A stretch of 64,000 nucleotides of DNA from positions 124,001 to 188,000 of the forward strand of contig NZ_JAJLQZ010000008.1 in assembly GCF_020991375.1 (NCBI RefSeq), read 5' to 3'. This document shows positions 45,954 to 54,877 of the stretch, one piece after another. Every line of letters begins with the position of its first letter. The stretch's first letter is position 1. The position numbers were made by a program, and so were the translations under genes. Under the pieces are notes generated by a model. That model was given only the letters and a program-made list of their open reading frames with translations. It did not search any database and was not told the origin of the DNA. This DNA comes from Glycomyces amatae (lineage in GTDB: Bacteria; Actinomycetota; Actinomycetes; Mycobacteriales; Micromonosporaceae).

Positions 45954-46731
45954 GGACGGTCACCTTCTTCACGAGCTGGTTCCAGATGAGCCGGGCGCCG
46001 ATCCACAGGCCGACGGCCCAGGCCGCTTCGACGGCGATGAGGCCGAGCGCGCCCGCGGTGTCGACGCGACCGAGGTAGATCGAGGCGGGCGTGGTGGTGA
46101 AGTGGACGAACGGGAGCCCCCAGGCGACGCCTTGGAGCCAGACGGGCATGAGGGCGAGCGGGACCATCATGCCGGAGAAGAACGCCAGGAAGCAGTCCCT
46201 GGCCCATTGGACGCCCAGGTAGCGCTGCGTCACGAAGCAGGCGAGGACCGACAGGTAGTTGATGCAGAACGCCAGCGGGAAGATGAACAGCACGCTGAGG
46301 GCCGTGAGGGCCGCGGCGAGTGCCGAGGCGGGCGGGGCGGGCTGGAAGATCAGGACCGCCGCGGTGGTGCCGAGGATCGCTGCGGGAACCGCGGCGGTCA
46401 TGCCGCCGATGTACTCGGCGGCGCGGGCGCGCTGGAAGTCGACGGGCTTGGTCAGGTCGACCGCGACGTGGCCGTCGAGGATGCGGTTGGCCATCTCCCA
46501 GTCCGACCCGGCCCAGGCGAGGGTCGAGGTCAGGAACCCGATGATGAGGTAGGCCTTCATGGACTGCCAGTCGTAGCCGCCCAGTTCGCCGTCGCCGATG
46601 AGGTTGTTCCAGACGGCGAGGCCGGCCAGGAGCGACCAGCCGCCGAACAGGACCGAGAAGATCCAGGTGGTCTTGTAGGCGATCTTGCGTTTGAACGAGA
46701 TCGTCGCGAGCGCGACGTCGACGCTCGCCAT
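45943..46731 (-). CDS. ABC-2 permease type B, second copy
   Basis: A 262-residue membrane protein. Starts at ATG 46731 (MASVDVALATISFKRKIAYK); the longer open frame upstream is an artefact over the previous gene. It shares NRILDGHVAVDLTKPVDF and QRARAAEYIGG, plus the terminal KKVTVHGG, with the other B copies. About six membrane segments. It lies 2 nt after the first type A gene and overlaps the second. Confidence 0.9.
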   Translation of the reverse strand: MASVDVALATISFKRKIAYKTTWIFSVLFGGWSLLAGLAVWNNLIGDGELGGYDWQSMKAYLIIGFLTSTLAWAGSDWEMANRILDGHVAVDLTKPVDFQRARAAEYIGGMTAAVPAAILGTTAAVLIFQPAPPASALAAALTALSVLFIFPLAFCINYLSVLACFVTQRYLGVQWARDCFLAFFSGMMVPLALMPVWLQGVAWGLPFVHFTTTPASIYLGRVDTAGALGLIAVEAAWAVGLWIGARLIWNQLVKKVTVHGG

Positions 46732-46733
46732 GG

Positions 46734-47555
46734 TCAGTGTCCCGCCGAGTCGTAGGAGCGCAGGCCGAGCCGGAAGACGCCGACGGCGGCGAGGAGCGCC
46801 GCGAGCGCGGCCAGCGGCGTGCCGACGAGCCACCAGCCGGACAGGTGCCCGGTGAGGACGGCGACGGGCACGAAGTTGACGAAGGCGACCGGGACCACGA
46901 ACATGGTCACGATCCGCACGCCGGACGGGAAGAGCCCCAGCGGCATGGTCATCGCGCTGTTCTGGAGGTCGATGAGCATGAACGCGAAGTTCGACATGGG
47001 GCCCTTGATCCAGAAGTTCACCGCGCAGAACGCGGTGACCAGGGCGCACTCGATGACGACCGCGCAGACGAGGGCCAGGACGCCCACCGGGGCGGCGGCG
47101 AGGCCGAGGCCCGCGCCGATCCAGCCGTAGACGGCCATGACGAGCCCGAACGCGACCTCGCCGAACCCCTGCATCCCGATGTGGGTGGTCGCGACCTGGA
47201 CGACCACCGGCGCGGGCCGGGTCATCCGGTAGTCGATCTCGCCCTTGAGGACCATCTGGCCGGTGCTCCACACGCCGTCGCACAGCAGCGCGGTCGAGCC
47301 GGCGGCCACGGAAAGGAGGCCCGAGAGCAGCAGCATCTCGTGGTAGCTCCATCCGGCGACGTCGGGGACCGTGGCGAACAGGACCGTCAGGAACGCGAAC
47401 TGGAGGAGGTTCCACATCACCCCGGCCGAGGCCATGACCCAGAAGTCGGCCGGGTACTCGGTGATGGCGCGGATCTGGGCCACGAGGGCGCGCCCGTAGA
47501 CGCCGCCCACGTGCCGCGCCGTCAAGGACCTGTCGCGGGCGATGGTGTCAGCCAC
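46734..47555 (-). CDS. ABC-2 permease type A, first copy
   Basis: A 273-residue membrane protein with the type A blocks CDGVWSTGQMVLKGEIDYRM and TRPAPVVVQVATTHIGMQGF, ending RSYDSAGH. The start is GTG 47555, inside the last codons of the type B gene (8-nt overlap). Part of the ABC operon; forms a heteromeric pair with the upstream type B protein by inference. Confidence 0.9.
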   Translation of the reverse strand: MADTIARDRSLTARHVGGVYGRALVAQIRAITEYPADFWVMASAGVMWNLLQFAFLTVLFATVPDVAGWSYHEMLLLSGLLSVAAGSTALLCDGVWSTGQMVLKGEIDYRMTRPAPVVVQVATTHIGMQGFGEVAFGLVMAVYGWIGAGLGLAAAPVGVLALVCAVVIECALVTAFCAVNFWIKGPMSNFAFMLIDLQNSAMTMPLGLFPSGVRIVTMFVVPVAFVNFVPVAVLTGHLSGWWLVGTPLAALAALLAAVGVFRLGLRSYDSAGH

Positions 47556-48345
47556 CGTGCACCGTCACCTTCCTGACCGCCCGCCGGAACACCAGCCGGG
47601 CGCCGAGCCAGAGCCCGACGGCCCAGGCGGCCTCGGCGGCGAGCAGGCCCAGGGCGCCGGCCGTGTCGACGTGGCCGAGGTAGATCGCGGCGGGCGTGGT
47701 CGTGAAGTGGGGGAACGGCAGGGCCCAGGCGATCGCCTGGAGCCAGGAGGGCATGAACGCCAAGGGGATCATCATTCCGGAGAAGAAGCTGAGCAGGGCC
47801 TCGCGCAGCCACATGACGCCGAGGTACCGCTTGGTCCAGAAGCACACCAGGACCGTCATGTAGGTGATGCCGAAGGCCAGCGGGAACACCAGGACGAAGC
47901 TGGCGGCGGTGAGCACGCCGGCGGTCGGGGAGGCCGGGCCGGGCGGGTCGAAGAGGAGCCAGGCGCCGATGACGCCGACGACCACCGTGGGGACCGTGGA
48001 GGCCATCGAGCCGATGTACTCGGCGGCGCGGGCCCGCTGGAAGTCGACGGGCTTGGTCAGGTCGACCGCGATGTGGCCGTCGAGGATGCGGTCGGCGATG
48101 TTCCAGTCCGCGGCGCCGAAGACCACCGTCGCGGTGATGAACCCGATGATGATGTAGGCGCGCATCGAGTCCCAGTCGTAGCCCGAGAGGGCGCCGTCGG
48201 CGAGCAGGTACCGCCACATCGCCATCGAGACGAGCATGGCGCCGCCGCCGAGGACCAGCGCGACCATCCACTGGGTCTTGTAGGCCAGGCGGCGTTTGAA
48301 CGCGACGGTCGCGAAGGCGCGGTCGACCGCGAACGCGTGGCTCAA
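47548..48345 (-). CDS. ABC-2 permease type B, first copy
   Basis: A 265-residue membrane protein, first permease after the ATPase gene. The landmark is IADRILDGHIAVDLTKPVDF, then QRARAAEYIGSM; it ends RKVTVHGG. The apparent start is TTG 48345 with GGAG about 8 nt upstream and a 28-nt gap from the ATPase stop. A rarer start codon may set lower translation. About six membrane segments. Confidence 0.9.
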   Translation of the reverse strand: MSHAFAVDRAFATVAFKRRLAYKTQWMVALVLGGGAMLVSMAMWRYLLADGALSGYDWDSMRAYIIIGFITATVVFGAADWNIADRILDGHIAVDLTKPVDFQRARAAEYIGSMASTVPTVVVGVIGAWLLFDPPGPASPTAGVLTAASFVLVFPLAFGITYMTVLVCFWTKRYLGVMWLREALLSFFSGMMIPLAFMPSWLQAIAWALPFPHFTTTPAAIYLGHVDTAGALGLLAAEAAWAVGLWLGARLVFRRAVRKVTVHGG

Positions 48346-48373
48346 GTGCCCGCTCCGTTCCGAGATGCGGGGG

Positions 48374-49372
48374 TCACCTGGTCAGCTCCCCCGCGTAGAG
48401 GCGGCGGATGACGTCCTCGATGGACGGCTCGGACAGCGACAGGTCGCGGGGGGCGAGCTGCGCGGTCAGGGAGCCGAGGACCTCGGCGGTCGAGAAGCGC
48501 GCGGACTCGTAGGTGACGGTGACCTCCGAGGGCGCCTCGCCTGCGGCCCAGGTGAACTCGGGGAACTTCTCGGCCAGGGCGGGGACGTCGACGGCGTCCT
48601 CGAGGTAGAGGTTCACCGCCTTCGTGGTGATGTAGTGGGCCTTGAGCTCGGTGATGGGCCCGTCGTAGGCGACGGCGCCCTTGTCGATCACGATGATCCG
48701 CTCGCAGACCTCCTCGATGTCGGCCAGGTCGTGGCTGGTCAGGAGGAGGGTGGTGCCGTCGTTGACCATCTCGCGCAGGAACGCGCGGAGGCGGTCCTTG
48801 ACGGAGATGTCGAGGCCGATGGTCGGCTCGTCGAGGTAGACCATCTTGGGGGCGTGGATGAGCGCGCAGGCGAGGTCGGCGCGCATCCGCTGGCCGAGCG
48901 AGAGCGTGCGGGCCAGCGCGGGCATGAACTCGCCGAGGTCGAGCAGCTCGTCGAACTTCGCGATGCGGGCCTTGTAGTCGGCGTCGGAGACGCCGTACAT
49001 GTGCTTGAGGAGCTTCAGGGACTCCTCGACGGGCAGGTCCCACCACAGCTGGGTGCGCTGGCCGAAGAGCACGCCGATGTCGTGGGCGTTCGCGATCCGC
49101 TCGGTGTGCGGGTCGCGGCCCATCACCCGGACGGTGCCCTCGGTGGGCTTGAGGATGCCGGTGAGGAGTTTGACGGTGGTGGACTTGCCCGCGCCGTTGG
49201 GCCCGACGTAGGCCACCGACTCCCCCGCGTCGATCGAGAGGTCGATCCCGTCGACGGCGGTGTAGTTCTTGTACTTGCGCTGCGCGAGGTGCTTGACGGC
49301 GCCCTTGAACCCGGAGGCCTTGTCAGGCCTGCGGAAGGTCTTGGTGAGGGACCGGGCTTCGAGAATCGGCAT
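48374..49372 (-). CDS. ABC-2 type transporter ATP-binding protein
   Basis: A 332-residue ABC ATPase of the drug-export type. Walker A is GPNGAGKSTTVKLLTGIL, the signature is LSLGQRMRADLA, Walker B is PKMVYLDEPTIGLD and the switch His is in LLLTSHDLADIEE. A DrrA-like C-terminal extension follows. It is the only ATPase for three tandem permease pairs downstream, so either one pump has expanded permeases or the ATPase is shared. First gene of the operon; 51 nt downstream of the HTTM-2 gene. Confidence 0.95.
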   Translation of the reverse strand: MPILEARSLTKTFRRPDKASGFKGAVKHLAQRKYKNYTAVDGIDLSIDAGESVAYVGPNGAGKSTTVKLLTGILKPTEGTVRVMGRDPHTERIANAHDIGVLFGQRTQLWWDLPVEESLKLLKHMYGVSDADYKARIAKFDELLDLGEFMPALARTLSLGQRMRADLACALIHAPKMVYLDEPTIGLDISVKDRLRAFLREMVNDGTTLLLTSHDLADIEEVCERIIVIDKGAVAYDGPITELKAHYITTKAVNLYLEDAVDVPALAEKFPEFTWAAGEAPSEVTVTYESARFSTAEVLGSLTAQLAPRDLSLSEPSIEDVIRRLYAGELTR

Positions 49373-49423
49373 CCCTCAACCGTAGGAAAACGTCGTGGGA
49401 GCGGGCCACTCGTTTTCCGAGGG

Positions 49424-50413
49424 TCAGGACGCCGGTTCGGCCTCCCGGGACGGCTCGGCGGGGCCGCCTTGGGCCGGTACCGCCTTGCGGGCCTGGAGTT
49501 TCCGGCGGACCAGGCCGGGCAGGCGGGGCAGATCGCGAATCAGCTCACGCGGCCGGATCCGCTCCAGCGGGAGGAAGCAGGCCATGGCGACCATGTGGTT
49601 GAGGAAGCTGATCTCGACGGCGAGGAACACCGTCAGGTGGAAGCAGTAGAAGAACGCCACGATGCCGTACTTGAGCCGTTTGGCCGCGACGAACATGACG
49701 ACGGGGCTGAGCAGCTCGAAGCCGACCATGCCCCACTGGGAGGCGCGCAGCAGCCCCGGGAAGTCGAGCAGCCAGTTGGAGAACTCGGTGCCGCGGCGGA
49801 TGATCGCCCAGGTCATGGTGGCCGAGTTGAGCCATTCCCAGCCGCCGTAGCGGATCTTGGCCCAGGCGGCGAAGAAGTAGGTGCAGACCACGCCGATCTG
49901 GACGAGGTTGAAGCCCCAGCCGACGTGCTCGGAGAGGTTGCGGCGGTCGCCCCACCTCGCCTTGGGCATGGTCGGGAGCAGGAAGAGCAGCAGCAGGAAC
50001 GCGAACTTGCCGTGGTCGACCTTCCCGTAGGACATCGCGATGATCATCCACTCGAAGTAGGCGGCCGCGACGATCCATCCGAACAGGCGCGGGGCCTTGC
50101 CGAACATCATGGGAACGGAGGCGGCGAGGAGGACGACGAGGGTGCCGACGACGATCCAGTAGTTCGGGACCGGGAAGACCGGCAGGACGCGGGCGATGAA
50201 CAGGGGCTGGTAGAGCTCGCCGGGGACGTGGCGGTGGCCGATGATCCACGGCATGTACCACCACCAGTCGACCCAGATGAAGGCCCCGGCGAGGAAGCGC
50301 ATGACGGCGACGCGGCCGAGCGCGACGGGCTGGAAGAACCAGCCGACGGCCTTCTGGGCCGGTGCGAGGGTGCTCGCGGGGAGCAGCGACCCGGGTCGGG
50401 GCGAGGAGTTCAC
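49424..50413 (-). CDS. HTTM-like integral membrane protein, copy 2
   Basis: A protein of about 329 residues with roughly seven to eight membrane helices. It resembles the HTTM (gamma-carboxylase-related membrane) family: FLAGAFIWVDWWWYMPWIIG near the start and WEWLNSATMTWAIIRRGTEF in the middle. The GTG start overlaps the preceding small gene (GTGA). It is paralogous to 50941-51864. The Pro/Glu/Ala-rich cytoplasmic tail varies between copies. The catalytic Lys of true vitamin K carboxylases cannot be assigned. Function unknown; a partner of the upstream DCC thiol oxidoreductase is plausible. Confidence 0.7.
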   Translation of the reverse strand: MNSSPRPGSLLPASTLAPAQKAVGWFFQPVALGRVAVMRFLAGAFIWVDWWWYMPWIIGHRHVPGELYQPLFIARVLPVFPVPNYWIVVGTLVVLLAASVPMMFGKAPRLFGWIVAAAYFEWMIIAMSYGKVDHGKFAFLLLLFLLPTMPKARWGDRRNLSEHVGWGFNLVQIGVVCTYFFAAWAKIRYGGWEWLNSATMTWAIIRRGTEFSNWLLDFPGLLRASQWGMVGFELLSPVVMFVAAKRLKYGIVAFFYCFHLTVFLAVEISFLNHMVAMACFLPLERIRPRELIRDLPRLPGLVRRKLQARKAVPAQGGPAEPSREAEPAS

Positions 50414-50877
50414 GCGTCGGCTCCTTCCCTGGTCCAGGTGGCTTCGACGACTTCGATCACTTCGCCGGTCTGGTAGCCGTCCTCGAGCCGGTACCGGCGC
50501 TCGATGATCTCGACGGTGACGATCTCGGGTTTGTCGGGGTTGGTGTTCTCGTAGGCCTCGGCGATGTGCTCCAGGAGCGAGGGGTCCTCGATGAAGCGGC
50601 TCTTCTGGCCTTCGACCTCGGCGCGGCGGAAGCCCGTGCCGGCCTCGGTCAGGCGGAACCGCTCGCCCTCCTCGTTGACCGCTTCGACGCGGGTCGAGCC
50701 GGCCCAGCCGTCGAGCTCCTTGGAGAAGGAGTACATCTTGAAGGGCGCGAACGGGAAGAAGTCGTCGGCGCCCCAGAAGGTGGTGGCGGTGACGAGGGCG
50801 AGCACGACCATGGAGACGGTGATGCGCACGGCCTTGCCGACCGGGCGCACCGTGGAGAGGCGGGGTTCGTCGGGCAC
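50410..50877 (-). CDS. Small membrane-anchored partner protein, copy 2
   Basis: About 155 residues. An N-terminal cytoplasmic stretch, one membrane helix (MVVLALVTATTFWG) and an exported acidic domain containing DDFFPFAPFKMYS and GTGFRRAEVEG. GTG 50877 aligns with the paralogue start; ATG 50931 would add an Arg-rich extension. Paralogous to 51861-52343. Always followed here by an HTTM-like gene, so they probably form a complex. I know of no named domain for it. Confidence 0.7.
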   Translation of the reverse strand: MPDEPRLSTVRPVGKAVRITVSMVVLALVTATTFWGADDFFPFAPFKMYSFSKELDGWAGSTRVEAVNEEGERFRLTEAGTGFRRAEVEGQKSRFIEDPSLLEHIAEAYENTNPDKPEIVTVEIIERRYRLEDGYQTGEVIEVVEATWTREGADA

Positions 50878-50940
50878 CGCCAGAGTATGCCACGCCGCCG
50901 CCCGCCGAGCGGCCCTAGGACGGCCGGGCACGGGCGGTGG

Positions 50941-51864
50941 TCAGGCGGTTCCCGCGGGTTCCGGCTCGGACTCGGAGGCGTCGCGGGGCGGGTCCCCCTT
51001 GCGCCCCGTGAGCCGCGCCTTCGCCTTGCGGGCGAGGGCGCGCGGGTCGATCCGCTCGAGCGGCAGGAAGCAGGCCATGGCGAACAGGTGCGGCAGGAAG
51101 CTGATGGTGAGCGCGGCGAAGACGACGATGTGGAAGCAGTAGAGGAACGCGACGATCGCGTACTGGACCTTCTTCCAGCGGTAGACGATCAGCACGATCG
51201 GGGTCAGCAGCTCGAAGGCGATCATGCCCCACTGCGCGAACTGGAGCAGCGCGGGGAACTCCAGCAGCCAGTCCGAGAAGACGGTGCCGCGGCGGATGAT
51301 CGCCCACGTGAAGACCCCGGAGTTGGCCCATTCGAGGCCGCCGTAGCGGAACTTCGCCCAGGCGGAGAGGAAGTAGGTGCAGACCACGGCGATCTGGACC
51401 AGGTTGAAGCCCCAGCCGACCCGCGCGGACAGGTGCTCGCGGTCGCCCCACCGGGCCTCGGGCATCATGCACAGCACGAGCAGGAGGACCATGAAGCCGA
51501 AGCTGGCGTGGTCGACCTTGCCGTACGAGTTGTAGATGAGCATCCACTCGAAGTAGGCGATGAAGAGGATCCAGCCGAACAGCCTCGGCCGGTAGCCGAA
51601 CATGACCGGCAGGGCCGAGGCGAGCACGACGACGAGGGTGCCGGTGACGATCCAGTAGTTCGGGGCCGGGATCGGCAGGATGCGGCCGATGAGGAGGGGC
51701 TGGTACAGGTCCTCGGGCAGGAACCGGTGCTGGATGATGAACGGCTTGTAGGCCCACCACTCGATCCAGACGAAGAGCCCGGCGAGGAAGCGCATGGCGG
51801 CGACCCGGCCGAGCGGGACGGGCGTGAAGAAGAAGTCGTTCACGCCGCGCGTCAGGCGGTTCAC
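50941..51864 (-). CDS. HTTM-like integral membrane protein, copy 1
   Basis: A 307-residue polytopic protein, clearly paralogous to 49424-50413: FLAGLFVWIEWWAYKPFIIQ versus FLAGAFIWVDWWWYMPWIIG, and WAIIRRGTVFSDWLLEFPAL in the centre. Seven to eight membrane helices and a charged C-terminal tail. The ATG overlaps the preceding small gene by 4 nt. Same possible role as copy 2. Confidence 0.7.
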   Translation of the reverse strand: MNRLTRGVNDFFFTPVPLGRVAAMRFLAGLFVWIEWWAYKPFIIQHRFLPEDLYQPLLIGRILPIPAPNYWIVTGTLVVVLASALPVMFGYRPRLFGWILFIAYFEWMLIYNSYGKVDHASFGFMVLLLVLCMMPEARWGDREHLSARVGWGFNLVQIAVVCTYFLSAWAKFRYGGLEWANSGVFTWAIIRRGTVFSDWLLEFPALLQFAQWGMIAFELLTPIVLIVYRWKKVQYAIVAFLYCFHIVVFAALTISFLPHLFAMACFLPLERIDPRALARKAKARLTGRKGDPPRDASESEPEPAGTA

Positions 51865-52343
51865 GGCGCCTCCCCTTCGGTCCAGGAGGCCACCAGCTCC
51901 TCGGTCTCCGCGCCAGTGCGCTCGCCGTCGACGAGTTCGTAGCGCCTGATCAGGATCTCGGCGCCGACGATCTCGGGCTCGTCGGGGTGGGCCTCCTCGT
52001 ACGCCTCGGCGACCAGCGCCAGGAGGGCGGGGTCTTCGCGGAAGCGGGCCATCTGGCCTTCGAGTTCGGCGCGGCGGAAGCCGGTGTCGTTGTCGCCGAT
52101 GGGGAACGACTCGCCTTCGGCGTTCACGAGGATGAGGACGGTGCTGTTGGCCCAGCCGTCGGGGTCGTGCGCGTGGGAGTACATCTTGAACGGCGCGAAC
52201 GGGAAGAGGTCGTCAGTGCCCCACAGGGAGGTGGCCACGAGCGCGGCCGTCATCGCGAGGGTGGCGGCGATCCGCACGATGCGGCCTCGGCGCGTCAGCG
52301 GGGGCTCGTCTACGACCTTCGGCACTGGGCGAGTATGCCACAC
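51861..52343 (-). CDS. Small membrane-anchored partner protein, copy 1
   Basis: A 160-residue protein with one N-terminal membrane helix (ATLAMTAALVATSLWG) and an outside domain with DDLFPFAPFKMYS, TGFRRAELEGQ and EIVGAEILIRRYEL. The same blocks occur in copy 2. Coupled by 4-nt overlap to HTTM copy 1. Located 27 nt after the DCC gene. No family name known to me. Confidence 0.7.
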   Translation of the reverse strand: MWHTRPVPKVVDEPPLTRRGRIVRIAATLAMTAALVATSLWGTDDLFPFAPFKMYSHAHDPDGWANSTVLILVNAEGESFPIGDNDTGFRRAELEGQMARFREDPALLALVAEAYEEAHPDEPEIVGAEILIRRYELVDGERTGAETEELVASWTEGEAP

Positions 52344-52370
52344 CAGCGCAGACCGGCATGGGAGGGAAGC

Positions 52371-52769
52371 TCATCCGCCGTAGCGGAGGCGGTCGCGCTC
52401 GGCCTGCGGGAGGGAGCAGGCGGCCGTGCCGCCGGGGAGGCGGTGGCGGTTGCGGGCGACGAGGCGGTAGACGGGCCAGGCGAGCCAGGAGACGGGCTTG
52501 AGGGCGAGGATCCAGCCGAAGGGCTTCCAGTACCACTGGGCGCGGCGCAGCAGGACGCTGATGGCGTCGGGCCCGGCCGCGACGTGGTCGGCCCCGATCC
52601 ACAGGACCGCCTCCTCGGCCTGGGCCTGGGTGACGCCGAGGGCGTCGAGGTCGGCCCACTGCCACGGCACCACCTTCGCGGTGGTGCGGACGTGCCGCTC
52701 GAGGAACTGCGCCGACTTGGTGCAGAAGGCGCAGTCGCCGTCGTAGACGAAGGTGTGCGGGTGGCTCAT
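52371..52769 (-). CDS. DCC-family thiol-disulfide oxidoreductase (DUF393)
   Basis: A 132-residue protein with the N-terminal motif FVYDGDCAFCTKSAQFL, whose DxxCxxC active site defines the family, and the C-terminal AWPVYRLVARNRHRLPGG. DCC proteins are frequently encoded beside HTTM membrane proteins, as here. It probably handles thiols of membrane partner proteins; the direct substrate is unknown. It starts 4 nt after the aroE stop, so it may be transcribed with aroE. Confidence 0.85.
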   Translation of the reverse strand: MSHPHTFVYDGDCAFCTKSAQFLERHVRTTAKVVPWQWADLDALGVTQAQAEEAVLWIGADHVAAGPDAISVLLRRAQWYWKPFGWILALKPVSWLAWPVYRLVARNRHRLPGGTAACSLPQAERDRLRYGG

Positions 52770-52773
52770 GGTC

Positions 52774-53601
52774 CTATTGTGCCTCGGGGGCGCTGCGGGA
52801 GGGGACGGCGCCGTAGAGCGCCTCGCGCATCGCGGCGACGGGGGCGCGGTCGGTGCCGGTGAACTGCGTCCACTGGCGGACGGCCTGGGCGAGCAGGAGC
52901 GCGAGGCCGTCGAGGACGCGGACGCCGTCGCGTTCGGCGGCCGCGGCGAGCGGGGTCGGCCAGGGGTCGTAGAGGATGTCGAACAGCACGGTGCCCTCGC
53001 CCCAGACGGGGCGGAGGCCGTCGGCGGCGCCCTTGGGGACCGTGGCGATCACGAGGTCGGCCCGGCCGCAGCGCTCGGCCTCGTCCCATCCGGCGGCCTC
53101 GAGTTCGAGGCCGAGCCGGGAGGCGACCGGTTCGAGTTCACTGATGGCCTCGCGGCGGCGGGCGTACACGGTGACCTTGGCGGCCCCCAGCTGCCTGGCG
53201 GCGGCGAGCGCGCCGCGGGCGGAGCCGCCCGCGCCGAGGACGGCGACCTCGTCGGCCGACTTCATGCCGGTCTCGGCGAGCGCGTCGACGATCCCGGGCG
53301 CGTCGGTGTTGTCCGCGATGCGGCGGCCGCCGCGCAGGACGAGCGTGTTGGCCGCGCCGATCGCCTCGGCGACCTCGGTGGCCTCGTCGGCGACGTCGAG
53401 GGCGACCTCTTTGAGGGGCATGGTGAGCGAGAGCCCGGCCCAGTCGGAGTCGAGGCCGTCGACGAAGGCGGCGAGGCCGGACTCGTCGCACTCGTGGCGC
53501 GTGTAGGTCCAGTCGGCGAGCCCGGCGGCCGCGTAGCCGGCGTTGTGGATGACCGGCGAGAGCGAGTGCTCGATGGGCTTGCCGAGGACGGCCGCGCGCA
53601 T
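52774..53601 (-). CDS. aroE: Shikimate dehydrogenase
   Basis: A 275-residue enzyme reducing 3-dehydroshikimate with NADPH in aromatic amino-acid synthesis. The substrate site is GKPIEHSLSPVIHN with LTMPLKE. The core Asn/Asp is in ADNTDAPG. The NADP loop is AVLGAGGSARGAL. The ATG overlaps the mltG stop by one base. The mltG-aroE order is standard for actinobacteria; no aroB, aroC or aroK gene follows here. Confidence 0.94.
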   Translation of the reverse strand: MRAAVLGKPIEHSLSPVIHNAGYAAAGLADWTYTRHECDESGLAAFVDGLDSDWAGLSLTMPLKEVALDVADEATEVAEAIGAANTLVLRGGRRIADNTDAPGIVDALAETGMKSADEVAVLGAGGSARGALAAARQLGAAKVTVYARRREAISELEPVASRLGLELEAAGWDEAERCGRADLVIATVPKGAADGLRPVWGEGTVLFDILYDPWPTPLAAAAERDGVRVLDGLALLLAQAVRQWTQFTGTDRAPVAAMREALYGAVPSRSAPEAQ

Positions 53602-54869
53602 CAGGCCATCCCGTTCGCTTGGGCGATTTCGGTGTTGTCCTCGTGGTCGTCGTGGTCGTGCGCGAAGAGGGCGCTGCCGTCCTCGTAGGCGGTCACGAAG
53701 AAGAGCCAGTCGCCGTCGGCGGGGTTGGCGGCGGCTTCGAGCACTGCGGCGCCGGGGTTGGAGATGGGGGTCGGCATGTAGCCGGCGTTCTCCGGGGCGC
53801 TCGCGGCCCAGGGGTTGTCGGGGTCGCGCATGACCTCGAACCAGTTGATGTCGGCGTGCGAGGTGATGGCCTCTTCGCCGTTGTACAGGCGCCCGTAGTT
53901 CCAGATCGCCTCGGACTCGAAGCAGTTGCAGTTGGTCTGCGCGTGGTCGATCCAGCTGAGGTAGAGCTTGTTGTACATGACCCGGGCGATCTTCGCGTCG
54001 TCTTCGGCGATGCCGGACTCGGACTGGACGATCGAGGCGATCTGGAGCGCCATCCACGGGTAGATCTTGAACTCCCCGTTGGTGGGCGGGTTGAACGTCT
54101 GCTCGCCCAGGGTGCTGGGGTCGAAGTCGGGGTCGGGGTCCTCGATGTTCTGGATGTCCTCGAGGAAGCCGATCTCGTCGATGACCTTGTTGAACTGGTC
54201 GATCATCGCCGAGAGCATCTCCGCGGCGGTCCACTCCTCGTCGAACTCGTACGTCGACGGAAAGAGGAAGCCCTCGACGGACTTGACCTGGCGGTCGCCG
54301 AAGCCCTCGAACCAGATCGGGTCGACTCCGAGCGCCTCGGGGTCCTCGGCCGCGGCCTCGAACTCCTCGACGGGGACGCCGGTGTGGTCGGAGAGGGCCT
54401 GGAAGACCTCGAAGATACGGTAGCCCTCGGGGATGGTGACCGCGTTGGTCAGCCGGTTCTCGGGGGCGAGGAGGAACGCCAGCGCGGAGGCCGCGGACAT
54501 CTCGGCCTGCATCTTGTAGGTGCCCGGCTGGATGCCCGTGCCGGAGTCGCCGTCGTCCTCGGAGGCGTTGAGGAAGGCCTTCGCGGAGGCGACGACGCCC
54601 TGCTCCTCGAGTTCGCCCGCGATGTCGGAGACGAGCCAGCCGTCCTCGACGGTGACGACCACTTCGGTGCCGTTGCCGTCGCCGGTGAAGTCCTCGGCGA
54701 TGAAGTACTCCTTGACGACGTTGTTGTAGGCCCACCAGCCGCCAACGCCCAGGACTCCGAAGAGGGCCACGACCAGGGTCATGGCGATCAGGGACTTGCC
54801 GGAGTCCTTGCGGCGGTGGCTGCGTGGCGCAGCCGCGCGCTCGTCCTCGGTCCTGAAGTCGCCGAGCAT
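53601..54869 (-). CDS. mltG: Endolytic murein transglycosylase MltG
   Basis: About 422 residues with an N-terminal membrane helix (LIAMTLVVALFGVLGVGGWW) and an extracytoplasmic YceG domain. It cleaves nascent peptidoglycan glycan strands. The LysM-like part includes TIPEGYRIFEV. Family blocks are EGFLFPSTYEF and IASIVQSESG with the catalytic Glu, then ARVMYNKL and the C-terminal NAGYMPTPISNPG. ATG 54869 (MLGDFRTEDE) is preferred to the frame start at 54902, which overlaps ruvX more. The Asp/His-rich C-terminus (HDHDDHEDN) is unusual. Confidence 0.92.
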   Translation of the reverse strand: MLGDFRTEDERAAAPRSHRRKDSGKSLIAMTLVVALFGVLGVGGWWAYNNVVKEYFIAEDFTGDGNGTEVVVTVEDGWLVSDIAGELEEQGVVASAKAFLNASEDDGDSGTGIQPGTYKMQAEMSAASALAFLLAPENRLTNAVTIPEGYRIFEVFQALSDHTGVPVEEFEAAAEDPEALGVDPIWFEGFGDRQVKSVEGFLFPSTYEFDEEWTAAEMLSAMIDQFNKVIDEIGFLEDIQNIEDPDPDFDPSTLGEQTFNPPTNGEFKIYPWMALQIASIVQSESGIAEDDAKIARVMYNKLYLSWIDHAQTNCNCFESEAIWNYGRLYNGEEAITSHADINWFEVMRDPDNPWAASAPENAGYMPTPISNPGAAVLEAAANPADGDWLFFVTAYEDGSALFAHDHDDHEDNTEIAQANGMA

Positions 54870-54877
54870 CCCGTTCC

